Assembly: GCA_009936895.1 (NCBI GenBank) | Contig: JAACDS010000336.1 | Location: forward strand, 1-6,626 | DNA: 6,626 nucleotides | Reading direction: 5' to 3' | Source of the DNA: Pseudomonadota bacterium | GTDB lineage: Bacteria > Pseudomonadota > Gammaproteobacteria > Pseudomonadales > Azotimanducaceae | Shown: positions 1 to 5,781 of the stretch, in pieces | Layout: the number at the start of each line of letters is the position of its first letter | How positions within the stretch are numbered: the first letter of the stretch is position 1 | Notes under the pieces: generated by a model | Told to the model about the DNA's origin: nothing | Databases searched by the model: none | What the model saw: the letters and a program-made list of their open reading frames with translations, nothing else | Position numbers and translations under genes: made by a program

Positions 1-671
1 ACCGTACGTTGAGAATCTGGGTCGAAGGTGCGCAGAGTGTCAATTTCATCGTCCAGCAAATCGATACGTACCGGCAGAGGTGCGCCCATGGGGTAGATGT
101 CCATTAGGGCACCGCGCACGGCGTATTGGCCTCGTTCCGTCACGGTTTCGACACTTTGATAGCCCGCGGACTCCAGCAACAGGCGCTGGTTGGCGACATC
201 AAAGGTTGCCCCACAGGCCAGCTCGAAGCAGGCTCCGTCGAGATAACTGAGCGGCGGTACTTTCTGCATTAGAGTAGAGACCGGTACGGTTAACACCCCG
301 TGAGTGGCGTTGCGCAACGTTTGCAGGGTGGCCAGCCGTTCCGAAATGATGTCCTGATGAGGCGAAAAAGCGTCATAGGGCAAGGTTTCCCAATCGGGAA
401 AACGAAGGTTTTCGAGTTCTTCGGTGCTTGAAAAAAAACCGATACCGTCGCGCCAACGGTCCGAATGAGCTGGCTGGTTCGTCACAATCACGCACAGTTC
501 ATTGACTTGCTTGGCCAGCTCTACCGCAGCGAAAAGGTCTGCGCTGCCTTTCAGTCCAGTCCAATGTAAACGCATGCCCGGCCTGGGCGGCACGCAGAGC
601 TCTGGCGTGATTTTCCCGAGAGGTAGAAGGTTGGATTGCTGAGTTTCTGACACGGGCGAGTTGGTTGCCAA
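1..671 (-). CDS. mfd: Transcription-repair coupling factor Mfd, N-terminal 223 residues (partial)
   Basis: Mfd is a cytoplasmic DNA translocase that removes RNA polymerase stalled at DNA lesions and recruits UvrA for nucleotide excision repair. The visible part covers only the N-terminal UvrB-like module. Diagnostic stretches are FPDWETLPYDAFSPHQDIIS (residues 91-110), GVLTVPVSTLMQ (125-136), then RGALMDIYPMG (186-196) and DLLDDEIDTLR (204-214), all closely matching gammaproteobacterial Mfd. The RNA-polymerase-binding domain and helicase motors lie beyond position 1. The reading frame opens just after an in-frame TAA at 720-722 and contains no early ATG. I chose TTG at 669-671 because AAGGA sits 7 nt upstream on the minus strand (679-683). 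The alternative GTG at 651-653 has no ribosome binding site. It is transcribed divergently from the oxidoreductase genes. The family call is very secure and the start is moderately secure. Confidence 0.95.
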   Translation of the reverse strand, partial: MATNSPVSETQQSNLLPLGKITPELCVPPRPGMRLHWTGLKGSADLFAAVELAKQVNELCVIVTNQPAHSDRWRDGIGFFSSTEELENLRFPDWETLPYDAFSPHQDIISERLATLQTLRNATHGVLTVPVSTLMQKVPPLSYLDGACFELACGATFDVANQRLLLESAGYQSVETVTERGQYAVRGALMDIYPMGAPLPVRIDLLDDEIDTLRTFDPDSQRT

Positions 672-678
672 ATACTTG

Positions 679-683
679 TCCTT
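679..683 (-). promoter_or_regulatory. Ribosome binding site of mfd (supports a TTG start)
   Basis: AAGGA on the minus strand, 7 nt before TTG 669-671. It is the only Shine-Dalgarno match near the possible mfd starts and is the reason for preferring TTG over the GTG six codons further in. Confidence 0.6.
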
Positions 684-720
684 GACTGCTGTGGGCGGGT
701 TGCCGACGAGGCGCGCATTT

Positions 721-751
721 TAACCGCTGAGGCCCGGTCTGTCAGCGGTTA
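721..751. repeat. Perfect 10-bp inverted repeat upstream of mfd
   Basis: TAACCGCTGA (721-730) and TCAGCGGTTA (742-751) are exact reverse complements separated by 11 nt. The half-site centres are about 21 bp apart, roughly two helical turns, which would suit a dimeric DNA-binding protein. In an mfd leader RNA it could also fold as a 10-bp stem. It is not a standard intrinsic terminator: no T-tract follows the stem in either direction. It lies 50 nt before the mfd start codon and about 175 nt before the oxidoreductase start, so mfd is the nearer target. Function is unknown. Confidence 0.7.
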
Positions 752-855
752 GCCGAGAATTGCTGGTCGCACCGGACTACGAAAATACCCATCGAGGGGT
801 ACTAGCGTAACAATAATGGCTGGGCTACAGTTTCAAGTTACCCCGTGCGGCTGCG

Positions 856-915
856 GAAGAGAGCAGTCGAGGGAGGAGAGAAAAGCAAAGGGATAATCAG
901 GGGAAGGGGAAAAAG
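856..915 (+). other. Purine-rich leader before the oxidoreductase operon
   Basis: This stretch is strongly biased to A and G on the plus strand, with two uninterrupted 17-nt purine runs (869-885 and 899-915). It contains several Shine-Dalgarno-like cores, including GGGAGGAGAG (871-880) and AGGGGA (905-910). None is at ideal spacing from GTG 927. AGGGGA is 8 nt from an out-of-frame GTG at 919. It may be a 5' untranslated region that binds ribosomes or a regulatory protein. That reading is inference; only the base bias is seen. Confidence 0.45.
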
Positions 916-926
916 TCCGTGGGCGA

Positions 927-2747
927 GTGCTTTGGCACAGGCCCTTGGCGCTCAAAGCACGTATGGGACCAACAAATATTTTTGATCCGAACTACTTTCA
1001 CAAAGTAGTCGATTGCCAACACGCCTGTCCGGCACACACACCGGTGCCAGAGTACATCCGATTGATTGCACAGGAGCGGTACACCGAAGCCTACATGCTC
1101 AATTGGGATTCCAATGTGTTTCCCGGTGTATTGGGGCGAACCTGTGATCGCCCCTGCGAACCGGCCTGTCGGCGGGTTCGTACCGAGGAAACGCCAGTGG
1201 CGATTTGCCGTCTCAAACGCGCTGCAGCGGACAACAAGGGGGATGTCACCCCGTACTTGCCCCACGTGCCCACGGAAAAAAATGGCAAGCGCATCGCGCT
1301 GGTTGGTGCAGGGCCTGCCTCCTTGGCGGTTGCCCGAGATTTACTGCCCTTTGGCTACGAAGTGCATTTGTTCGAGCAGGATGAAAAGGGCGGCGGCTTT
1401 ATGCGCAGTCAGATTCCCGCCTTCCGCTTACCCGAAGAAGTGCTCGACGAAGAGGTCGACCGTATTTTGGACATGGGCGTTCACTGCCATTTTGGTCAGG
1501 CCATCGACAGCATGAAAGAGCTGATGGAACAAAAATTCGATGCTTACTTCATTGGCACCGGAGCACCAAGGGGTAGAGATTTGGAGCTTACCGGGCGAGA
1601 AGACGTCAACGATTATATCCATATCGGTATCGACTGGTTGAGCAGTGTGGCCTTTGGTCATATCACAGAAATAAAAGGCAAGGTCATCGTCATGGGCGGT
1701 GGCAATACCGCCATGGACTGCTGTCGGACCTCACTGCGATTGGGTGCGGAATCCGTCAAAGTAGTCGTGCGCTCTGCCTTTGAGGTGATGAAAGCCTCGG
1801 AGTGGGAAAAAGAAGACGCCATGCGCGAGGGCATTCCCATCATCAATAACCGGCCACCTAAAGAGTTTGTCCACGAGAACGGCAAGCTGAAAGGCGTATT
1901 GTTCGAGTGTGTGACCCCCGTGCGGGGCGAAGACGGTCGTTTGCGTTACGAGCCGTCTGGCGAACCCGATGAGTTCATCGAGTGCGATCATGTCTTGATG
2001 GCCATCGGCCAAGACAACCACTGTCCCTGGATCGAACGCGATTTGGGCATTGAATTTGACAAGTGGGACTGCCCAACACTGGACGAGGTGACTTTACAGT
2101 CCACCAATCCAAGCATTTTCTTCGGCGGGGATAGCGCGTTTGGTCCGGAAAACATCATTTGGGCCTCAGCCCACGCGCACCGTGCGGCCATCAGCATTCA
2201 TCTGTACTGCCACGGTAAGGACCTGAAAGCCGACAGGCCGCCAGAGGGCGTGAATTTACTGTCGACCAAGATGGGGGTTCATGAATGGGCCTATGATGCG
2301 GGGCATGACCCTGCGGTCCGTCAGCTGGTGCCCTTGGTTGAACACGAGTCGTCTCTGAACAATTTGAAGGTAGAGGTGGAACTTGGTTTTGATGCCCAGT
2401 TGGCCGCTCAAGAAGCTCAGCGTTGTCTGAACTGCGATGTGCAAACCGTGTTCACCGATAACTTGTGCATCGAATGTGATGCCTGCGTCGACATCTGTCC
2501 GATGGACTGCATTGCCTGTGTCGAAAATCAACCAGAAATCGAGCTGCGCCAGTCGTTGATGGCGCCGGCGCTGAACGTTGACCAGGACTTGTACGTATCC
2601 GATTCGCTGCAGACCGGGCGAGTGATGGTCAAGGACGAAGATGTGTGTCTGCACTGTGGTTTGTGTGCAGAACGCTGCCCAACCAACGCATGGGATATGC
2701 AGCGCTCTGTGGTTCATATCCCGCAACTGGGTTCCTTTGGAGAGTAG
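927..2747 (+). CDS. GltD-like FAD/NAD(P)-binding iron-sulfur oxidoreductase with C-terminal ferredoxin domain (electron-transfer subunit of a 2-oxoacid oxidoreductase)
   Basis: 606 residues, about 67 kDa by length. Domain order: a reduced N-terminal Fe-S domain of the GltD/dihydropyrimidine-dehydrogenase type (C30, C34, C73, C77, C81, possibly C94); an FAD Rossmann fold with GAGPAS (127-132) and GGGFMRSQIPAFRLP (155-169); an NAD(P) fold with GGGNTAMD (257-264); the FAD-closing GGDSAFGPENI motif (400-410); and a 2x[4Fe-4S] ferredoxin domain, CxxCxxCxxxCP at 514-525 and again at 574-585. R282 after the second NAD(P) strand hints at NADP(H). It should pass electrons between ferredoxin-type clusters and NAD(P) via FAD. 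It precedes the alpha and beta genes by only 6 nt, so it is probably their redox partner, like the gamma subunit of Azoarcus evansii 2-oxoglutarate:NADP+ oxidoreductase. It is not glutamate synthase: no gltB is present and the C-terminal ferredoxin is extra. The start is uncertain: GTG 927 is used here, ATG 963 is possible, and neither has a good ribosome binding site. Confidence 0.88.
   Translation: MLWHRPLALKARMGPTNIFDPNYFHKVVDCQHACPAHTPVPEYIRLIAQERYTEAYMLNWDSNVFPGVLGRTCDRPCEPACRRVRTEETPVAICRLKRAAADNKGDVTPYLPHVPTEKNGKRIALVGAGPASLAVARDLLPFGYEVHLFEQDEKGGGFMRSQIPAFRLPEEVLDEEVDRILDMGVHCHFGQAIDSMKELMEQKFDAYFIGTGAPRGRDLELTGREDVNDYIHIGIDWLSSVAFGHITEIKGKVIVMGGGNTAMDCCRTSLRLGAESVKVVVRSAFEVMKASEWEKEDAMREGIPIINNRPPKEFVHENGKLKGVLFECVTPVRGEDGRLRYEPSGEPDEFIECDHVLMAIGQDNHCPWIERDLGIEFDKWDCPTLDEVTLQSTNPSIFFGGDSAFGPENIIWASAHAHRAAISIHLYCHGKDLKADRPPEGVNLLSTKMGVHEWAYDAGHDPAVRQLVPLVEHESSLNNLKVEVELGFDAQLAAQEAQRCLNCDVQTVFTDNLCIECDACVDICPMDCIACVENQPEIELRQSLMAPALNVDQDLYVSDSLQTGRVMVKDEDVCLHCGLCAERCPTNAWDMQRSVVHIPQLGSFGE
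2739..2744 (+). promoter_or_regulatory. Ribosome binding site of the alpha-subunit gene
   Basis: GGAGAG, 9 nt before ATG 2754. It lies inside the last codons of the upstream gene (stop 2745-2747), which points to co-transcription and probably translational coupling. Confidence 0.65.
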
Positions 2748-2753
2748 GCCAGC

Positions 2754-4580
2754 ATGAATACCAAAATAAACGACTTCGTGATTCGCTTTGCGAACGTGAA
2801 TGGCTCGGGTTCGGCCAGCGCCAACGGTATGTTTGCCAAGGCTCTGTTCCGCATGGGCATTCCGGTGGCGACGAGGAATATTTTCCCCTCGAATATTCAG
2901 GGTCTACCGACTTGGTTTGAGGTTCGCGTCAGCGAGCAGGGCTATTTGGGACGCCGGGAAGGCGTCGACATCATGGTGGCCATGAACGCTGAAACCTTCG
3001 CCGAGGACATTGACAGTATTTTGCCCGGCGGCTACTTGGTCTATGACAATTCCAAACCCCTGCCGCGAGAACTTGTGCGCAGCGACGTTCACGAGATTGG
3101 TATTCCCATTGCCACCATGATGCTGCCGGAATTTGCGGACCCAAAACAAAGAAGTTTGTTTAAGAACATCACCTATCTTGGTGCTTTAGCTGGACTTTTA
3201 AACATCGAATTTGACGTAATCACCGGCATGGTGGCTACCCAGTACAAGGGCAAGGATGCGCTCATTGAGCCGAACATTCGTGCCCTGGAGATAGGTCGCA
3301 ACTACGCGCTGGAGTATCTGCAAGCGCCTTTACCGTTGCAGGTGCAGCGCAGCGATGCGGTGGGCAATCGCATCATGATCGATGGCAATGATGCCGCTGG
3401 CTTAGGCAGCGTTTATGGCGGGGCAACGGTCTGTGCCTGGTATCCGATTACGCCGTCGACCTCGGTGGCTGAGAGCTTTGAAAACCACAGCAAGCGGCTG
3501 CGGATCGATAAAGACACCGGGCACAAAAACTACGCCTTTATGCAGTCCGAGGACGAGCTGGCGGCCATCGGTATCGTGATTGGTGCGGCCTGGAACGGCG
3601 CGCGTTCGTTTACCGCCACCAGCGGTCCCGGTATTTCCTTGATGTCGGAGTTTTTCGGGCTGGCCTATTTTGCCGAGATCCCTGCGGTGGTCTGGGATAT
3701 TCAACGATCTGGTCCATCCACCGGTATGCCCACACGAACCCAGCAGGGTGATTTGATTGGTGCTGCCTATGCGTCGCATGGTGATACCAAACACCCGCTG
3801 TTGTTTCCTGCCACGCCCAAGGAGTGTTTCGATTTTGCTGCGGACGCCTTAGATTTGGCGGATCGACTGCAAACGCCGATTTTGGTCCTCAGCGACCTGG
3901 AATTGGGCATGAACGAGAATTTAAGCGACCCGCTCGAGTGGGATGACAGCCGACGCTACGACCGAGGTAAGGTTTTGTCTGCCGAGCAGCTCGATGGCCT
4001 GGAAACCTTTGGCCGTTATCTGGATGTGGATGGTGACGGGGTGGGCTACCGAACCCTGCCGGGAACCCACCCGGATAAAGGGGCTTTCTTTACCCGTGGC
4101 ACCTCACGGGACGAATACGCCGCCTACACCGAATCGCCAGATGCGTACCAACGCAACATGGAGCGTCTGCAGTTGAAATGGCAGACCGCTCGTGGCTTGG
4201 TGCCAAAGGCGGAAATCAACGGGCGGGGTGGACGAGTGGGTGTGCTGTATTACGGCACTACGTCGCTACCGATTCCTGAAGCGCTGGACAAATTGGCCGT
4301 GAGCGGGATTCATCTTGACACCTGCAGGGTGCGCGCATTCCCGTTTGGTGAGGAAGTGGAGGCCTTTGTCGCAGATCACGATTTGATTTTCGTGGTGGAG
4401 CAAAACCGCGACGGTCAGATGCGCACATTGCTCGTCAATGAGCTGCAGACCGATCCCGCAAAACTGATTCCGATTTTGTACTTTGCCGGCTTGTCGATTT
4501 CCGCTGACTTTATCGACGCACAGATCAGCGAGTACTACGAAGAACACAAACTGGCCCGCCTGACCGAGGTGACATCATGA
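2754..4580 (+). CDS. korA: 2-oxoacid:acceptor oxidoreductase, fused gamma-alpha subunit (probable 2-oxoglutarate oxidoreductase KorA)
   Basis: 608 residues, the usual size for a gamma-alpha fusion. Residues about 6-190 form the gamma domain, with a glycine/serine-rich turn NGSGSASANG (16-25) and the family stretch FPSNIQGLPTW (44-54). The alpha domain follows, with YPITPST (230-236), SEDELAAIG (265-273; the Glu is a candidate thiamine-diphosphate activator) and TATSGPG (287-293). QRSGPSTGMPT (317-327) follows; R318 and T327 match the spacing of the two substrate-carboxylate residues studied in Sulfolobus 2-oxoacid oxidoreductase. A C-terminal domain II starts near 491, with FVVEQNRDGQ (546-555). 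With the beta subunit it should convert a 2-oxoacid plus CoA to acyl-CoA, CO2 and low-potential electrons in the cytoplasm. 2-Oxoglutarate is the likeliest substrate, but pyruvate or another 2-oxoacid cannot be excluded. DVDGDG (424-429) resembles a calcium loop. The stop codon overlaps the beta-gene ATG. Confidence 0.9.
   Translation: MNTKINDFVIRFANVNGSGSASANGMFAKALFRMGIPVATRNIFPSNIQGLPTWFEVRVSEQGYLGRREGVDIMVAMNAETFAEDIDSILPGGYLVYDNSKPLPRELVRSDVHEIGIPIATMMLPEFADPKQRSLFKNITYLGALAGLLNIEFDVITGMVATQYKGKDALIEPNIRALEIGRNYALEYLQAPLPLQVQRSDAVGNRIMIDGNDAAGLGSVYGGATVCAWYPITPSTSVAESFENHSKRLRIDKDTGHKNYAFMQSEDELAAIGIVIGAAWNGARSFTATSGPGISLMSEFFGLAYFAEIPAVVWDIQRSGPSTGMPTRTQQGDLIGAAYASHGDTKHPLLFPATPKECFDFAADALDLADRLQTPILVLSDLELGMNENLSDPLEWDDSRRYDRGKVLSAEQLDGLETFGRYLDVDGDGVGYRTLPGTHPDKGAFFTRGTSRDEYAAYTESPDAYQRNMERLQLKWQTARGLVPKAEINGRGGRVGVLYYGTTSLPIPEALDKLAVSGIHLDTCRVRAFPFGEEVEAFVADHDLIFVVEQNRDGQMRTLLVNELQTDPAKLIPILYFAGLSISADFIDAQISEYYEEHKLARLTEVTS
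4566..4569 (+). promoter_or_regulatory. Ribosome binding site of the beta-subunit gene
   Basis: GAGG (within GAGGTGA, 4566-4572), 7 nt before ATG 4577, inside the end of the alpha gene. Together with the ATGA stop/start overlap this indicates translational coupling, which fits equal production of alpha and beta subunits. Confidence 0.65.
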
Positions 4581-5632
4581 CATTTGTATCGAAGCCACGG
4601 GTACATCACCCGAACCTGCCCACCAACGAATTGGGCTTAACGCGTCGCGATTACGAAGGCTCGGTGTCTACCCTGTGCGCGGGCTGTGGCCACGATTCCG
4701 TCAGTGCCGCCATCGTGCAGGCCTGCGCCGAGCTGTCCTTGCCGCCACATCGCTTTGCGAAAGTGTCCGGTATCGGTTGCTCGTCCAAAACGCCTAGCTA
4801 TTTTTTGAATCGTAGCCACGGTTTCAACTCGGTACACGGCCGTATGCCCAGTGTGGCTACCGGGGCAAATCTAGCAAATCGGGACTTGATGTGTGTCGGC
4901 GTCTCCGGTGACGGCGACAGCGCGTCCATCGGCCTAGGTCAATTCGCCCACGTGGTGCGCAGACGAACCAACATGCTCTATCTGGTGGACAACAATGGCA
5001 CCTACGGCCTGACCAAGGGCCAGTTTTCTGCTACCAACGACAAGGGCTCTACCAGTAAAAAGGGTGTGCCGAACCTGTACGAACCCATTGATCTGGTGAG
5101 CATGGCCCTGCAGTTGGGCGCCAGCTTCGTCGCGCGCAGTTTTTCCGGGGACAAGGCTCAACTGGTGCCACTAATTAAGGCGGCGCTCAAGCATAAGGGC
5201 ATGGCCTTTATCGACGTCATCTCGCCCTGTGTCGCCTTTAACAATCACGGCGGTTCTACCAAGAGTTTTGAATTTGTTCGTGAGCATTCGAGCAGCGTGG
5301 TGGACGCGGATCTGATTTTTGGCCAGCCAGAAATTACCGCGGACTATGCCGAGGGGACTCAGGAAAATATTGCCATGCCCGATGGCAGCACGCTGCAACT
5401 CTACAAAATTGATGCGAACTACGATCCTCATGATCGAATCGGCGCCATGACCTACGTGCAAAAAATGCAGGAGCAAGGTCAGGTGGCCACCGGCTTGCTG
5501 TACGTTGATCCCGAAGCGCTCGAGTGCCATGACATCATGGAAACGACCGCCCGGCCCTTAAACGAGCTGACGGAAGAAACACTCTGCCCAGGGAGCGAGG
5601 TGCTCGAAAGCATCAATCAAAGCTATCGCTAA
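4577..5632 (+). CDS. korB: 2-oxoacid:acceptor oxidoreductase, beta subunit (thiamine diphosphate and [4Fe-4S]; probable KorB)
   Basis: 351 residues. The beta subunit carries thiamine diphosphate, where the 2-oxoacid is decarboxylated, and one [4Fe-4S] cluster that takes the electrons. The thiamine-diphosphate/Mg motif is GDGDSASIG (111-119) followed by VDNNGTYGLTKGQ (137-149). The four expected cluster ligands are present: C34 and C37 (CAGCGH), C68 (GIGCSSK) and C218 (SPC). Their spacing (3, 31 and 150 residues) agrees closely with Sulfolobus 2-oxoacid:ferredoxin oxidoreductase beta as I recall it. K71, three residues after C68, corresponds to the lysine linked to substrate binding there. HGRMPSVATG (87-96) is another family hallmark. 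The active site looks intact. The ATG overlaps the alpha stop by 4 nt, so the two subunits are almost certainly made together. The substrate is inferred, with 2-oxoglutarate preferred. No clear terminator follows the gene. Confidence 0.92.
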   Translation: MTFVSKPRVHHPNLPTNELGLTRRDYEGSVSTLCAGCGHDSVSAAIVQACAELSLPPHRFAKVSGIGCSSKTPSYFLNRSHGFNSVHGRMPSVATGANLANRDLMCVGVSGDGDSASIGLGQFAHVVRRRTNMLYLVDNNGTYGLTKGQFSATNDKGSTSKKGVPNLYEPIDLVSMALQLGASFVARSFSGDKAQLVPLIKAALKHKGMAFIDVISPCVAFNNHGGSTKSFEFVREHSSSVVDADLIFGQPEITADYAEGTQENIAMPDGSTLQLYKIDANYDPHDRIGAMTYVQKMQEQGQVATGLLYVDPEALECHDIMETTARPLNELTEETLCPGSEVLESINQSYR

Positions 5633-5781
5633 CGCTCCGGACACCCGCTCTCTTGTGGGATCGGTCGTTACTTGGTGGTAGAATTCTTCGCCGCCGAAAC
5701 TTGCGCCCGTCGTGCCGTGCTATTGGCACCGGTCGGATGCTGGTCTCTGAGATCCACCTCTGGGTAAACAAAGGAGAAACC
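5633..5781 (+). promoter_or_regulatory. Intergenic region before gap, with a candidate extended -10 promoter
   Basis: TGGTAGAAT at 5676-5684 fits an extended -10 element (TG-N-TAGAAT). The only -35-like hexamer, TTGTGG (5653-5658), is 20 nt away, longer than ideal. There are also a 5-bp hairpin (GTGCC 5712-5716 with GGCAC 5725-5729) and a short imperfect palindrome at 5742-5755. I see no GC-rich stem followed by a T-run, so read-through from korB into gap is possible. The gap of 149 nt contrasts with the near-zero spacing inside the operon and favours a separate gap promoter. Confidence 0.4.
5770..5776 (+). promoter_or_regulatory. Ribosome binding site of gap (fixes a GTG start)
   Basis: AAAGGAG, 5 nt before GTG 5782. 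It is a strong Shine-Dalgarno match. The next in-frame ATG is 22 codons further in and would remove part of the conserved N-terminus. Confidence 0.75.

Larger units (their letters stand above)
672..926. promoter_or_regulatory. Divergent intergenic control region between mfd and the oxidoreductase operon
   Basis: These 255 bases must hold the promoters of both mfd and the three-gene operon. Seen directly: a perfect inverted repeat at 721-751, an A/T-rich patch around 807-818, and a purine-rich tract from about 856 to 915. On the minus strand TTGAAA (831-836 reversed) could be an mfd -35 box. The best -10-like hexamer, TATTGT (810-815 reversed), lies only 15 nt away, so the match is poor. I find no convincing sigma-70 pair on the plus strand. 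No credible gene or RNA gene is seen here. Confidence 0.5.

Noticed and set aside
721..751. Inverted repeat as an intrinsic terminator
   Set aside because: No gene ends here, since both neighbours start outward from this region, and there is no T-tract after the stem in either direction.
897..1265. Minus-strand open frame of 122 codons opposite the flavoprotein gene
   Set aside because: It lies antisense to a coding sequence with clear domains, shows no recognisable motif, and is best explained as a shadow frame.
2256..2726. Minus-strand open frame of 156 codons, the longest antisense frame in the window
   Set aside because: It fully overlaps the ferredoxin-domain coding region on the other strand. 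Its protein has low-complexity His/Gln-rich content typical of antisense reading, with no supporting ribosome binding site or family match that I recognise.
927..2747. Reading this gene as the small subunit of glutamate synthase (gltD)
   Set aside because: There is no gltB nearby, the protein carries an extra C-terminal 2x[4Fe-4S] domain, and it is packed with 2-oxoacid oxidoreductase genes. The match is to the shared flavoprotein fold only.
5644..5659. Stem CCCGC/GTGGG with a 6-nt loop just after korB, as a terminator
   Set aside because: It has only five pairs including one G-T, and no T-run follows it.
5712..5729. GTGCC/GGCAC hairpin before gap as a riboswitch or attenuator
   Set aside because: A 5-bp stem with an 8-nt loop is common by chance, and no alternative stem or conserved aptamer core is visible.
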